Numbered from the stretch's first letter, positions 20,064 to 29,832 are shown. The stretch: DNA of 64,000 bases from an uncultured Pseudocitrobacter sp. (GCA_913778145.1 CAJYVI010000043.1:52089-116088), one strand, 5' to 3'. The notes: generated by a model from the letters alone, not told the origin. Numbers and translations: made by a program.

Positions 20064-21065
20064 TTAGTGATGGGCCGCCTGAGAGATGCTTGCGGCGGCG
20101 GAGTTTTCCGCGGCAGGTACTTTTCCGAAACGTCTGGCGTACAGGGCGGTGATGACAGGCACCAGAATCGCCGTGACGATGACGCTTGCTGCAACCAGCG
20201 CCGTAGCGGAGGCAGCAACCGGCGCGAACGACGGGTTAATCTGGGCGATAATCACCGGGTTCGCGACCGCAGCACCTGCCGCAGAAGAGGCCGCGATGCC
20301 CGCCGTACCATTACCGCCGCCAATCACGCGGTCAGCAATAATCAGCGGAATACCGGTAATGACGATAACCGCCACGCCCAGCACGATGCCCAGCAGGCCG
20401 GTATCCATAATCACGCTCAGGTTGATGGTATTTCCCAGCGCGAAGCCGAAGAACGGGATCAGTACTGGCGTGGCTTTGCTGAAGAAAGCGCGCAGGTCGT
20501 GATCCAGGTTACCCAGTGCGAAACCAATCAGGAATGGCAGCACCGCGCCGATAAAGTGGTGTGGCTCGAAAGAGGCCAGACCGGCGGAACCGAGGATAAC
20601 CATGGTCATCAATGGGCCGGATTCCAGCGACATTAATACGAACGCGCCGGATTCTTCTTTCGTGCCATATTGATTCATCAGGCTGGCGTACAAACCGCCG
20701 TTGGTCATGTCCATTGCAGAGACAATAGCCAGTACCGACAGGCCAGCAAAGAAACCGGTTTGAATACCGCTTTCTGGGATAAACATGGCTGCAATCATCG
20801 CCACAACCCAGGCGACGCCAATTTTGGTCAGCACCAGCGTACCGGATTTTCGTAATACGGTGCCGGTTGCCCGCAAATCAATAGAAGCACCGATACAGAA
20901 GAACCAGACAGCCAGAATCGGCACCGTTCCGCCAATCATGCCTTTTGTGAATGAACCGAAGTATTCGCCAGTGTTTGGCGCAAAGGTATTTAAGACAGCA
21001 CCCAGCAGTAAAGGGATCAACATCATCCCGCCAGGGATTCTTTCCATTGTGGCTTTAATTTTCAT
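20064..21065 (-). CDS. kdgT: 2-keto-3-deoxygluconate permease (KdgT family)
   Basis: This 333-residue inner-membrane proton symporter has about ten hydrophobic helices. Family landmarks are [19 protein letters not shown] near the start, [34 protein letters not shown], and the Gly/Ala-rich [18 protein letters not shown] near residue 255. It takes up 2-keto-3-deoxygluconate from pectin or uronate breakdown. No kdgK or eda lies nearby. A KdgR-like operator upstream supports the substrate; the similarity to E. coli KdgT is clear but not full, so it could be a paralogue. Confidence 0.86.
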   Translation of the reverse strand: MKIKATMERIPGGMMLIPLLLGAVLNTFAPNTGEYFGSFTKGMIGGTVPILAVWFFCIGASIDLRATGTVLRKSGTLVLTKIGVAWVVAMIAAMFIPESGIQTGFFAGLSVLAIVSAMDMTNGGLYASLMNQYGTKEESGAFVLMSLESGPLMTMVILGSAGLASFEPHHFIGAVLPFLIGFALGNLDHDLRAFFSKATPVLIPFFGFALGNTINLSVIMDTGLLGIVLGVAVIVITGIPLIIADRVIGGGNGTAGIAASSAAGAAVANPVIIAQINPSFAPVAASATALVAASVIVTAILVPVITALYARRFGKVPAAENSAAASISQAAHH

Positions 21066-21270
21066 ATTGCATCCTCGCTTCGCGTCTGAACAACGACGGA
21101 AGAGGTTAAGAATAATAATTTCAACCCGTTACCCGAGCTTTGTGTTTCGGGTATCTCTATCCATGCGGCCGGAACGTGGTGGGGATAAGGAGGAAGAATG
21201 TCTCCCTGAAAACCCCTTTGTTGCTGTTCCTGAAATCATGATGCATTTACTGGAATTATGATTCAATGAA

Positions 21271-21302
21271 AATAAAACAGTGTTTTGGTTATGTTGATCA
21301 CA
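21271..21302 (-). promoter_or_regulatory. Candidate KdgR operator and CRP half-site upstream of kdgT
   Basis: The dyad AAAACAGTGTTTT inside AATAAAACAGTGTTTTGGTT resembles the KdgR consensus AATRAAAYRNYRTTTYATT. A TCACA with a weak partner (a CRP-like half-site) lies immediately next to it. It is about 210 bp from the kdgT start codon, somewhat far, so this is tentative. Confidence 0.45.
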
Positions 21303-21538
21303 TATTTCGGTGAAATATTGTCCTTTGCGACGCGAGATAAATTAGCTGTGAAAACTTTGTGAAGTTATATAGTGAGATTTATCTTAGAAAAATGATTTCG
21401 CAGGGAATTGTTTCCAGAGTTATTTGAAATTTTTGCGTGCGTTTTTGGTAACAATGCAAGCGAGTGCTTTGACCTAAAAAACTATTAAGATTGAACTTAT
21501 TTACGAATGTCGACTCAACTTAACAACAGTGGGTATAA

Positions 21539-21560
21539 ATTTGCGAAGTTGATCACAAAT
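21539..21560 (+). promoter_or_regulatory. CRP-binding site candidate upstream of proP
   Basis: TGCGA-AGTTGA-TCACA (21542-21557) in an AT-rich frame matches the CRP consensus TGTGA-N6-TCACA in 9 of 10 core positions. E. coli proP P1 is repressed by CRP, but here the site lies about 330 bp from the start codon, further than I would expect for P1. It may control another short transcript. Confidence 0.6.
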
Positions 21561-21595
21561 TTAAACGCTGGTAGGGTAAAAGCCCTGAGTCCCAT

Positions 21596-21623
21596 CCGGA
21601 ACCCCACGTTCCGGCGTTTTTTT
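21596..21623 (+). terminator. Strong intrinsic terminator within the proP upstream region
   Basis: CCGGAAC-CCCAC-GTTCCGG followed by CG and seven T residues is a textbook Rho-independent terminator on the plus strand. It lies 260 bp before proP and has no open reading frame in front of it, so it either ends a short non-coding RNA starting near 21.5 kb or acts as an attenuator of a distal proP promoter. Confidence 0.8.
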
Positions 21624-21763
21624 AACCACCTGTCTTTGGCCCTTGCAGGCGTCAACAGGTTTGATTGCACCGAGAGCGATCGCCACGTCAGGACGTGTAA
21701 AGCGACGCTGTCATCCCCGGATGCGCTCCCGCGCAAGGGGCGCGTTAGCAGTACAAGCAAACC

Positions 21764-21779
21764 TGCTACGCTTGATTAA
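21764..21779 (+). promoter_or_regulatory. Candidate proP P2 (RpoS/Fis-type) -10 region
   Basis: TGCTACGCTTGA carries an extended -10-like TACGCT about 103 bp before the proP start codon. E. coli P2 starts about 95 bp upstream. The assignment is by position and resemblance from memory only. Confidence 0.35.
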
Positions 21780-21881
21780 CAGGAGTCTGCATTTTCCCGA
21801 CTCCTCCGTACACCATGCGAACAGTGCGCTGTTCGACTCCACAGGGTGTGCGTTAACGGCGACAGTAAACGAGGAATACCC

Positions 21882-23384
21882 ATGCTTCGAAGGAAAAAAG
21901 TAAAGCCGATCACGCTCCGTGATGTCACAATTATCGATGATGCCAAGCTCCGCAAAGCGATCACCGCGGCCTCGCTTGGTAATGCAATGGAATGGTTCGA
22001 CTTTGGTGTGTATGGCTTTGTGGCCTACGCGTTAGGTAAAGTCTTCTTCCCGGGCGCAGATCCCAGCGTGCAGATGATTGCCGCGCTGGCGACCTTCTCC
22101 GTACCGTTCTTAATTCGCCCATTGGGTGGATTATTCTTCGGGATGCTCGGCGATAAATACGGGCGTCAGAAAATTCTGGCGATCACTATCGTTATTATGT
22201 CGATCAGTACGTTCTGTATTGGTCTGATACCGTCGTATGCCTCTATTGGTATTTGGGCGCCTATCCTGCTGTTGCTGTGTAAAATGGCGCAGGGCTTCTC
22301 GGTGGGCGGTGAATATACCGGGGCATCTATTTTTGTTGCGGAATATTCCCCTGACCGTAAACGCGGCTTTATGGGCAGCTGGCTTGATTTCGGCTCCATC
22401 GCGGGCTTCGTACTGGGTGCGGGCGTAGTGGTGCTGATCTCCACCGTCGTGGGTGAGGAAAACTTCCTTGAATGGGGCTGGCGTATTCCGTTCTTCATTG
22501 CGCTGCCGTTAGGGATTATCGGTCTCTATCTGCGCCATGCGCTGGAAGAGACGCCTGCATTCCAGCAGCACGTTGATAAACTCGAACAGGGCGACCGCCA
22601 GGGTCTACAGGAAGGGCCGAAGGTTTCCTTTAAAGAAATCGCCACTAAGCACTGGCGTAGCCTGTTAGCGTGTATTGGTCTGGTCATCGCAACCAACGTC
22701 ACCTATTACATGCTGCTGACCTATATGCCGAGCTACCTGTCGCATAACCTGCACTACTCAGAAGATCATGGCGTGCTGATTATTATCGCCATCATGATTG
22801 GTATGCTGTTTGTGCAGCCGATTATGGGGCTGCTCAGCGACCGATTTGGTCGTCGTCCATTCGTCATTATTGGTAGCGTGGCGCTGCTGGTGTTCGCGAT
22901 TCCGGCCTTCATTCTGATCAACAGTAATGTGATTGGCCTGATTTTTGCCGGACTGCTGTTGCTGGCCGTGATCCTCAACTGTTTTACCGGCGTAATGGCG
23001 TCGACGCTGCCGGCGATGTTCCCGACGCATATTCGTTACAGCGCGCTGGCTGCGGCCTTTAACATCTCTGTGCTAATTGCAGGTCTGACGCCGACGCTGG
23101 CGGCCTGGCTGGTGGAAACTTCACAGAACCTGATGATGCCGGCTTACTATCTGATGGTGATTGCAGTGATCGGCCTGATTACCGGCCTGACCATGAAAGA
23201 GACGGCTAACCGCCCGCTGAAAGGCGCGACGCCTGCCGCATCAGATATTGAAGAAGCGCGAGAAATTTTGCAGGAGCATCACGATAACATCGAGCACAAA
23301 ATCGAAGATATTGATGCCGAAATCGCGACGCTTCAGGAGCAACGTACGCGTCTGGTGCAACAGCATCCAAAAATTAACGAATAA
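21882..23384 (+). CDS. proP: Osmosensing proline/glycine betaine transporter ProP
   Basis: This 500-residue major facilitator symporter takes up proline, glycine betaine and ectoine with H+ when osmolality rises. The start at 21882 (MLRRKKVKPITLRDVTIIDD) follows GAGG and matches E. coli; the 12 in-frame codons upstream are leader. Twelve hydrophobic helices and the MFS motif GDKYGRQK between helices 2 and 3 are seen. The C-terminal tail (last about 45 residues, EEAREILQEHHDNIEHKIED onward) forms the antiparallel coiled coil that tunes osmosensing in E. coli ProP. Confidence 0.97.
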   Translation: MLRRKKVKPITLRDVTIIDDAKLRKAITAASLGNAMEWFDFGVYGFVAYALGKVFFPGADPSVQMIAALATFSVPFLIRPLGGLFFGMLGDKYGRQKILAITIVIMSISTFCIGLIPSYASIGIWAPILLLLCKMAQGFSVGGEYTGASIFVAEYSPDRKRGFMGSWLDFGSIAGFVLGAGVVVLISTVVGEENFLEWGWRIPFFIALPLGIIGLYLRHALEETPAFQQHVDKLEQGDRQGLQEGPKVSFKEIATKHWRSLLACIGLVIATNVTYYMLLTYMPSYLSHNLHYSEDHGVLIIIAIMIGMLFVQPIMGLLSDRFGRRPFVIIGSVALLVFAIPAFILINSNVIGLIFAGLLLLAVILNCFTGVMASTLPAMFPTHIRYSALAAAFNISVLIAGLTPTLAAWLVETSQNLMMPAYYLMVIAVIGLITGLTMKETANRPLKGATPAASDIEEAREILQEHHDNIEHKIEDIDAEIATLQEQRTRLVQQHPKINE

Positions 23385-23401
23385 TCGTTAAGTTACAATC
23401 G

Positions 23402-23437
23402 AACCGGGTAGACATTAGCGCTACCCGGTTTTTTTTT
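23402..23437 (+). terminator. Intrinsic terminator of proP
   Basis: A 10-bp perfect stem (AACCGGGTAG with CTACCCGGTT) and a run of nine T residues lie 18 bp after the proP stop codon. Confidence 0.95.
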
Positions 23438-23661
23438 GGAAACATTCAGCAAAATTTCGCATCCGATTTTATTTTTATTACGTGATAAATATTCATTGGA
23501 TGGATGTGTGTGATTTAATTTATTTGCCGAGTAAATACTTTTATTCCAGCATCTCGCTATTTATTGCGCAGGCATCAAAAAAGTATAATTCGCTTTGCCC
23601 GAATAGATAAACTCCCCGATAATGCGCCTGTTCATTATTCTAATATGGCGCAATTATATAT

Positions 23662-25161
23662 ATGCAAAATTTATTTATGGGCTTGGATATATACACCGGG
23701 CTTTTATTATTGCTTGCTCTGGCATTTGTCCTGTTTTACGAAGCGATTAATGGCTTTCACGATACCGCCAACGCGGTCGCAACGGTTATCTACACGCGAG
23801 CGATGCGACCACAGCTGGCGGTGGTCATGGCCGCCGCGTTCAACTTTTTTGGCGTGCTATTGGGTGGCCTTAGCGTGGCGTACGCCATTGTGCATATGCT
23901 ACCAACGGACCTGTTGCTGAACATGGGTTCTTCACACGGGCTGGCGATGGTCTTTTCGATGCTGCTGGCGGCGATTATCTGGAACCTGGGCACCTGGTTT
24001 TTCGGCTTGCCGGCGTCCAGTTCGCATACGTTGATTGGCGCGATAATCGGTATCGGGCTCACCAACGCCGTGATGAATGGCAACTCGGTGGTGGAAGCAC
24101 TGAATCTGCGTGAAGTCACGAAAATCTTCACATCTTTAATTGTGTCGCCGATTGTCGGCCTGGTGCTGGCGGGCGGGCTGATTTTTCTGCTGCGTCGCTT
24201 CTGGAGCGGCACCAAAAAACGCGCCCGCATCCACCGTTCGCCGGAAGAGCGTAAAAAGAAAGGCGGCGTGCGTAAACCCCCTTTCTGGACACGAACCTCG
24301 CTGATTGTCTCGGCGGCGGGCGTGGCGTTTTCTCACGGCGCGAACGATGGTCAGAAAGGTATTGGCCTGGTGATGCTGGTGCTGGTAGGGATTGCGCCCG
24401 CCGGGTTTGTGGTCAATATGAACGCGTCGGGTTACGAAATTGCCCGTACCCGCGATGCCATCAACAACTTTGAAGTGTACCTTGAGCAGCGTCCTGAGCT
24501 GCTGAAAACCATCACCACATCGGAACAGCCTGTGGCGAGCGCGCAGGCCGGCGATGCGCAATCTGGCGCATTCCACTGCCATCCAGCGAATACTATGGAG
24601 GCTTTCGAGCGCGTAAAAACGATGCTGGCGGGTAATGTGGCGAACTACGGTGCATTAGAGGTGAGTCAGCGCAGCCAGCTGCGCCGTATTATGCTCTGCA
24701 TCTCCGACACCGCAGAGAAAGTGGCGAAGTCAGAGGGCGTAAACAGTAATGACCAGCAGATGCTGAAAAAATTGCGCAGCGATATTCTGAGCACCATTGA
24801 GTACGCGCCGATCTGTATAATCATGGCCGTCGCGCTGGCGCTGGGTATCGGTACCATGATTGGCTGGCGGCGCGTGGCGATGACCATCGGCGAGAAGATT
24901 GGCAAGAAAGGCATGACCTACGCTCAGGGCATGTCCGCGCAAATTACCGCGGCGATTTCCATCGGCCTGGCGAGCTATGTTGGGATGCCGGTATCCACAA
25001 CGCATGTGCTCTCTTCTGCGGTGGCAGGTACCATGTTGGTGGATGGCGGCGGGTTACAGCGTAAAACGGTGACCAGCATTCTGATGGCGTGGATCTTCAC
25101 GCTGCCGGCGGCCATCTTTTTATCCGGTGCGCTGTACTGGATTGCGCTACAGCTTATCTAA
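23662..25161 (+). CDS. pitB: Low-affinity inorganic phosphate transporter, PitB type
   Basis: This 499-residue inner-membrane metal-phosphate/H+ symporter of the PiT family has the two duplicated PiT signature regions, [20 protein letters not shown] near the N-terminus and [16 protein letters not shown] in the middle. They are separated by a long cytoplasmic loop with conserved FHCHPAN. Ends [10 protein letters not shown] and YWIALQLI look nearer to E. coli PitB than PitA from memory. The neighbours yghT/S/R/Q also sit next to pitB in E. coli K-12, which supports the name. The 220 bp upstream are AT-rich without a clear regulator site. Confidence 0.9.
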   Translation: MQNLFMGLDIYTGLLLLLALAFVLFYEAINGFHDTANAVATVIYTRAMRPQLAVVMAAAFNFFGVLLGGLSVAYAIVHMLPTDLLLNMGSSHGLAMVFSMLLAAIIWNLGTWFFGLPASSSHTLIGAIIGIGLTNAVMNGNSVVEALNLREVTKIFTSLIVSPIVGLVLAGGLIFLLRRFWSGTKKRARIHRSPEERKKKGGVRKPPFWTRTSLIVSAAGVAFSHGANDGQKGIGLVMLVLVGIAPAGFVVNMNASGYEIARTRDAINNFEVYLEQRPELLKTITTSEQPVASAQAGDAQSGAFHCHPANTMEAFERVKTMLAGNVANYGALEVSQRSQLRRIMLCISDTAEKVAKSEGVNSNDQQMLKKLRSDILSTIEYAPICIIMAVALALGIGTMIGWRRVAMTIGEKIGKKGMTYAQGMSAQITAAISIGLASYVGMPVSTTHVLSSAVAGTMLVDGGGLQRKTVTSILMAWIFTLPAAIFLSGALYWIALQLI

Positions 25162-25169
25162 ACTGTATG

Positions 25170-25198
25170 GGTTAAGCCCGGCAAGACCGGGCTAACCA
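25170..25198. terminator. Bidirectional terminator between pitB and yghT
   Basis: GGTTAAGCCCGG and CCGGGCTAACC pair as a near-perfect stem with a short loop between the convergent pitB and yghT genes. Confidence 0.7.
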
Positions 25199-25203
25199 GT
25201 TAC

Positions 25204-25911
25204 TCAGGCGTTCGCAAGCGGGGTGTATCCCCGTCTTTCCATAAAGCGCATCACCGCGTTTTCTGCATCGTTCAGCACCTCATCCAGCGGTTTATTGGCA
25301 TCGATATCAATCAGTTCGGCACCGTTGAACGTCAGCTGCGGGGTGATGGCAATCTTGCGCGCCAGTGATTCTCGTTTGTGATCGGGTTTCCGCGCGCAGG
25401 CCACTTCAAGGTCAACGTTCAGTTTGATCACTAAATCCGGCTTATAGCTCGCCATCCAGTGGAACGCCTTGCGTTCAAGCTCTGCCAGCCAGGAGACAAA
25501 ACGGCTGCCAGTAACATTTGGCGGAAAAACGGTACCGTCGTAAGCACCGGGGATCTGCTCCTGAGGATAGCGGTCGGTTAATACGATTAATCCTTTCTTG
25601 TGGCACGCCAGCATATGACGAAAGCGCAGCAGACGGCGTGCGACAAACGCGGTAATCACCAGCGCGGGAATGGGGCCGGGTAATTTTTTTGCCGTTTTCA
25701 CCTGGTTGCGTTCGATGGTTTTATGCAGCGATTTCCCCATTAAGGGCAGTTTTGTGACGGCGCGCCCAACGTTACCGGCTTGTTTTCCTAAATGCACCTG
25801 TTCGGCAGGGCCATATTTTTGTACGGTTTTAATAAGACGTTCACAAACAGTGGATTTACCGGAGCCGTCACTGCCAATAACGGCAATAACCGGAGGAGTT
25901 ATTGACTGCAT
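25204..25911 (-). CDS. yghT: Thymidylate-kinase-like P-loop protein YghT
   Basis: This 235-residue soluble protein has Walker [10 protein letters not shown] at residues 13-21, a central [17 protein letters not shown] motif (the DR-type site of thymidylate kinases) and a LID-like region with the conserved [15 protein letters not shown]. It is one of three paralogues here, alongside yghS and yghR; all share P-loop, DRYPQ/DRFPQ and RKPDH motifs. It is transcribed away from them. The substrate is unknown. Linkage to the lipid genes suggests phosphorylation of a lipid head group or precursor, but that is inference. Confidence 0.85.
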   Translation of the reverse strand: MQSITPPVIAVIGSDGSGKSTVCERLIKTVQKYGPAEQVHLGKQAGNVGRAVTKLPLMGKSLHKTIERNQVKTAKKLPGPIPALVITAFVARRLLRFRHMLACHKKGLIVLTDRYPQEQIPGAYDGTVFPPNVTGSRFVSWLAELERKAFHWMASYKPDLVIKLNVDLEVACARKPDHKRESLARKIAITPQLTFNGAELIDIDANKPLDEVLNDAENAVMRFMERRGYTPLANA

Positions 25912-26084
25912 AAATATATCCCTTATTTAATATATCCACATTAAATATTATTTTGGTAAATGTATTTGGACGCGGTGATAGTTTATGCCGCGCTGACATT
26001 TAATTATTGTCACGACAATGCCGAAAAGATATTCTGAGCACAATGCCAGTAATATACAATCATTTCTTTAATAGTGGGTTTTCC

Positions 26085-26798
26085 ATGAGCCAATATAATA
26101 GCCGAAAGGTTAATCCGCCTTTTGTCAGAGTGATTGCCATAGTCGGATGTGATGGTTCAGGAAAATCCACGCTGGCGACGGCGCTACTTGAAAAGCTGGC
26201 CCCGAAAATGCCTACGCAATTATTGTATCTTGGGCAATCTTCCGGGCGTATTGGCGAATGGATTTCGCAACTGCCGATTATCGGCGCGCCGTTTGGGCGT
26301 TATTTACGCGCCAAAGCCGCCAAAGTACACGACTTCCCCTCGCAACCTCCCGGCAACGTGAGCGCGCTGGTTATCTTTTTACTCTCCTGCTGGCGGGCCT
26401 GGAAGTTTCGCAAAATGCTGCGCAAAAGCGAGCAAGGCATTGTATTGATAACCGACCGCTATCCGCAGGTGGAAGTCCCCGGTTTTCGTTTTGATGGCCC
26501 GCAGTTGGCAAAGACGGAAGGCGGCAACGGCTGGGTGTGTCTGCTCAGGACAAAGGAGCTGAAACTGTATCACTGGATGGCTTCTTATATTCCGGTGCTA
26601 TTGATTCGCCTCGCGATTGATGAGCAAACCGCATTCAGCCGCAAGCCCGATCACTCACTGGTGGCGCTGCACGAGAAAACCACCGTGATTCCCACGCTCC
26701 ATTTTAACCATGCGCCCATTCTTGAGCTGGATGGACGCCAGCCCGCGGATGAAATTCTCGCTGAATCATTACGTTCGATTCAGTCCGCGCTTTCCTGA
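26085..26798 (+). CDS. yghS: Thymidylate-kinase-like P-loop protein YghS
   Basis: This protein of about 237 residues starts at 26085 (MSQYNSRKVNPPFVRVIAIV), chosen because this start resembles E. coli YghS from memory and the upstream codons are in an AT-rich leader; the frame is open back to 26007 and an ATG at 26043 is possible. Walker A is GCDGSGKST, and the DR motif is ITDRYPQVEVPGFRFDGPQL, followed by SRKPDH. It is followed by yghR about 40 bp later. No membrane segment stands out. Same family as yghT and yghR, substrate unknown. Confidence 0.83.
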   Translation: MSQYNSRKVNPPFVRVIAIVGCDGSGKSTLATALLEKLAPKMPTQLLYLGQSSGRIGEWISQLPIIGAPFGRYLRAKAAKVHDFPSQPPGNVSALVIFLLSCWRAWKFRKMLRKSEQGIVLITDRYPQVEVPGFRFDGPQLAKTEGGNGWVCLLRTKELKLYHWMASYIPVLLIRLAIDEQTAFSRKPDHSLVALHEKTTVIPTLHFNHAPILELDGRQPADEILAESLRSIQSALS

Positions 26799-26837
26799 TG
26801 ACCGCACCTGATTGTGACGAACTCAAGAGTAAATACC

Positions 26838-27590
26838 ATGGAAACGACCCACTTCACCCAGGCCGCAATGCCCCAGACCGAATGTATTCCCGGCCTGATT
26901 GCGGTGGTGGGCTGTGATGGCACCGGTAAATCAACCCTGACTACGGATCTGGTTAAACAACTGCAAACGCAATGGGTCACCGAGCGCCGTTATCTTGGCC
27001 TGCTTTCAGGAGAAGACGGTGACAAAATCAAAAAGTTACCGTTTATTGGCGTCTGGCTTGAACGGCGTTTGGCCGCCAAGTCATCAAAAACGCAGAGCAT
27101 GAAAAACCGCTCGCCCGCGCTGTGGGCCGCGTTGATTATGTTCGCCTTTTCGCTTCGTCGACGGGTAAAACTACGGCGGGTTCAGCAACTGACGCAAAGC
27201 GGCGTACTGGTGGTGAGCGATCGCTTTCCTCAGGCGGAAATCTCCGGGTTTTATTACGACGGGCCAGGCATCGGTATTGAGCGCGCGACGGGGAAAATAA
27301 AGCAGCGGCTGGCCGCGCGTGAGCAACAGCTTTATCAGCAAATGGCGCGTTACCAGCCTGCGTTAATTATTCGTCTGATGATTGATGTCGAGACAGCGTT
27401 TTCGCGCAAGCCCGATCACGATTACGAAGAGCTGCGGGATAAAATCGGCGTAATGTCGAAAATTCAATACAACGGTTCACGCATTATCGAACTGGATTCG
27501 CGAGCGCCTTATGCCGAGGTGCTGGAAAAAGCATTATCGGCGGCCTCCGACGTCGCAGCGGTTTCAAAACGTCAGCGTGTTGCGCATTAA
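26838..27590 (+). CDS. yghR: Thymidylate-kinase-like P-loop protein YghR
   Basis: This 250-residue protein starts at 26838 (METTHFTQAAMPQTECIPGL); a GTG at 26814 is an alternative. Walker A is GCDGTGKST, followed by RRYLGLLSGEDGDKIKKLP, VSDRFPQAEISGFYYDGPGI and SRKPDHDYEELRDKIGV, which agree closely with E. coli YghR from memory. It is third of three paralogous kinase-like genes. The downstream flippase gene starts about 80 bp later after an AT-rich gap. Confidence 0.86.
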   Translation: METTHFTQAAMPQTECIPGLIAVVGCDGTGKSTLTTDLVKQLQTQWVTERRYLGLLSGEDGDKIKKLPFIGVWLERRLAAKSSKTQSMKNRSPALWAALIMFAFSLRRRVKLRRVQQLTQSGVLVVSDRFPQAEISGFYYDGPGIGIERATGKIKQRLAAREQQLYQQMARYQPALIIRLMIDVETAFSRKPDHDYEELRDKIGVMSKIQYNGSRIIELDSRAPYAEVLEKALSAASDVAAVSKRQRVAH

Positions 27591-27669
27591 TCATTTAATT
27601 AAATTATGAATGCGAAGAATTTAATTCTTTGCTGAATATAAAGAGCCTGAACGGACTGTTGTTATAACA

Positions 27670-29007
27670 ATGAAAAATTGGTTTTCTGATGGCGCGTTTC
27701 GCACCATTATTCGCAATAGCGCCTATTTAGGCTCCAGCAATGTGGTCAGCGCCCTGTTAGGGCTGCTGGCGCTCTCCTGCGCCGGGAAGGGAATGACGCC
27801 CGCAATGTTCGGCGTGCTGGTGGTGGTGCAATCCTACGCCAAATCGATCAGCGATTTTATTAAGTTCCAGACCTGGCAATTGGTGGTTCAGTACGGCACG
27901 CCCGCGCTGGAAAATAATAATCCGCAGCAGTTTCGTGATGTGGTGTCGTTTTCCTTTGGCCTGGATATCGCCAGCGGGGCCGTCGCCATTGTTGGCGGTA
28001 TGGCGCTGTTGCCGTTTCTCTCTCACTCCATGGGGCTGGATGCGCAAAGTTTCTGGCTAGCCATGCTCTATTGCACGCTGATCCCCTCGATGGCGTCGTC
28101 CACGCCGACCGGCATTTTGCGTGCGGTCGACCGTTTTGATCTGATTGCCATTCAGCAGGCGACCAAGCCTTTTCTGCGCGCCCTGGGCAGCGTGATTGCT
28201 TACTTTGGTGATTTTGGTTTCGCCGGGTTTGTGATTACCTGGTACGCCTCTAACCTGGTGGGCGGCACCATGTACTGGTGGTTTGCTGCACGCGAACTGC
28301 GTCGACGCAATATTCATGATGCGCTGCGCCCCCGTCTGTTCGAATCCGCGCGAAGGATACCGGGCGCCTGGAGTTTTGTCTGGTCAACCAACATCGCACA
28401 TTCTATCTGGGCGGCGCGCAACTCATGCAGCACCGTGCTGGTCGGCGTGGTGCTGGGCCCGGCGGCGGCGGGGCTGTTTAAAATCGCGATGACCTTCTTT
28501 GACGCGGCGGGTACGCCAGCCAGCCTGCTGAGCAAAAGTTTTTACCCGGAAGTGATGCGCCTCGACCCGCGCACTAAACGCCCGTGGATGCTGGGTATTC
28601 GCTCTGCATTACTGGCGGGGGGAATTGGCGTGCTGGTGGCGTTGCTGGTGATTCTGGTCGGCAAGCCGCTGATCTCACTGGTGTTCGGGGTGAAATATCT
28701 TGAAGCTTACGATCTCATTCAGGTCATGCTGGCGGCCATTGTTATCTCGATGGTGGGTTTCCCGCAGGAGTCGCTGCTGCTCATGGCGGGCAAACAGCGT
28801 GCCTTCCTGATTGCCCAAACGTTCGCTTCGGCGGGCTATCTCATTTTATTGATCGCGCTGTCGCATGTTTTTGGCGTGATGGGCGCGGCATTTGCGTACT
28901 TCTTTGGTCAGAGCCTCGATGTTCTGTTCTCGCTGGCGCCGACGCTTCGGGCCTATTTTCAGCGGCATTTACTGGTATTTAAAGGATCAACGGAGGGCGG
29001 AAAGTGA
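27670..29007 (+). CDS. yghQ: Polysaccharide/lipid flippase of the MOP superfamily (YghQ)
   Basis: This 445-residue integral membrane protein has about twelve hydrophobic helices, the Wzx-like layout of the MATE/MOP exporter superfamily. It begins MKNWFSDGAFRTIIRNSAYLG, with NVVSALLGLLALSCAGKGMT as the first helix. It ends in a stop overlapping the GTG start of the next gene. By analogy with Wzx it would flip a lipid-linked molecule across the inner membrane; in this cluster the cargo could be a modified ceramide-like lipid (inference). Its E. coli K-12 homologue YghQ seems shorter (about 355 residues, from memory). Confidence 0.82.
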   Translation: MKNWFSDGAFRTIIRNSAYLGSSNVVSALLGLLALSCAGKGMTPAMFGVLVVVQSYAKSISDFIKFQTWQLVVQYGTPALENNNPQQFRDVVSFSFGLDIASGAVAIVGGMALLPFLSHSMGLDAQSFWLAMLYCTLIPSMASSTPTGILRAVDRFDLIAIQQATKPFLRALGSVIAYFGDFGFAGFVITWYASNLVGGTMYWWFAARELRRRNIHDALRPRLFESARRIPGAWSFVWSTNIAHSIWAARNSCSTVLVGVVLGPAAAGLFKIAMTFFDAAGTPASLLSKSFYPEVMRLDPRTKRPWMLGIRSALLAGGIGVLVALLVILVGKPLISLVFGVKYLEAYDLIQVMLAAIVISMVGFPQESLLLMAGKQRAFLIAQTFASAGYLILLIALSHVFGVMGAAFAYFFGQSLDVLFSLAPTLRAYFQRHLLVFKGSTEGGK

Positions 29008-29828
29008 TAGAGAAACGTTTTGCACCTGAAGTGACCCAACGTCTTTTTACCGCAGTAGAAGAAGACGACTACGTCGACGCGCAGGTCAGCCTGCCGCCGG
29101 TGATTGATTTGCACTGCACGCCGGAAATCATTCAAAGCAACTATGCATTGTGTCTGCAATTCTGGGAAGAGGGCGTAAAGCGCCAGGATTTACTGGCACT
29201 CACGTTGAAACAGGCGAGCGGAGTTGAGCTCTCTGCGGCAGAACGATTGCAGTACAAATACATGCGCGCGCGCTATAAACATCTGCGCTTCGCCCAGCGC
29301 CTGTATCTACAAAAGCACCAGGCCGGTTTCCTGTTTGGCAAAACGACGGTCTATCTCGGGCGCTTTCAGGACGGATTTCGTAATCAAAAGAAGGATGTCA
29401 TTACCTTTTACGCCAGGCTGCTGCGGGTGTATTTGAGCTCGCCGATATGGGGGCTGGTGCGCTATCGCCTGCGCCATAGCAGGCTGGCGAGCGTCGACAA
29501 TTTTGTCGCCTGCCGTCGGGCGCAAATGCAGGCGCTAAAGACGATTATCGCCAAACCGCTGCTGACGGGGCGGGAATTTCATGACGTGCGGAAAATCATC
29601 AGCCAGCAGGTGTCTTACTACGACACCCTGCGTTCAATTGATCCGGAAAACGGCGAAGCGCGGCAGGTTTCCCGCTTTTTAGCCGCCATTAATGGGCTGA
29701 TGGGCGACAAGCATGATGAGATGGTCGCCGACGACATGGAAAACCGCCTGGCCTATGAGACGCCCGTGGCGCTGGATGAAGACATCCGCCAGCGTTTAGA
29801 GCTACTTCTGGCGCGCTTTCCGCTGTAA
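29004..29828 (+). CDS. Uncharacterised helical protein with CHAD-like C-terminal half
   Basis: This 274-residue soluble protein starts at GTG 29004, overlapping the flippase stop, with a good GGAGGG 7 bases upstream. It is rich in Arg/Lys and Leu and largely helical. The segment EFHDVRKIISQQVSYYDTL resembles the HxxRK helix of CHAD domains, and INGLMGDKHDEMV resembles the later LGxxxD element. CHAD proteins bind polyphosphate or phosphorylated ligands. The match is by eye and weak; I do not recognise the gene otherwise. Its tight coupling to the flippase and YtfJ-like gene suggests a role in the same lipid pathway. Confidence 0.7.
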   Translation: MIEKRFAPEVTQRLFTAVEEDDYVDAQVSLPPVIDLHCTPEIIQSNYALCLQFWEEGVKRQDLLALTLKQASGVELSAAERLQYKYMRARYKHLRFAQRLYLQKHQAGFLFGKTTVYLGRFQDGFRNQKKDVITFYARLLRVYLSSPIWGLVRYRLRHSRLASVDNFVACRRAQMQALKTIIAKPLLTGREFHDVRKIISQQVSYYDTLRSIDPENGEARQVSRFLAAINGLMGDKHDEMVADDMENRLAYETPVALDEDIRQRLELLLARFPL

Positions 29829-29832
29829 AAGG

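Larger units (their letters stand above)
21066..21881. other. Intergenic region kdgT-proP (816 bp)
   Basis: This stretch between divergent kdgT and proP has no convincing gene. It holds a KdgR-like dyad near 21280, a CRP-like site near 21550, a strong intrinsic terminator at 21596-21623 and the proP leader. The half next to kdgT is AT-rich. Confidence 0.8.

Noticed and set aside
20064..21065. Assigning kdgT as part of the phn regulon
   Set aside because: It has its own terminator and upstream region, and KdgT-family features; adjacency to yjdM is the only link.
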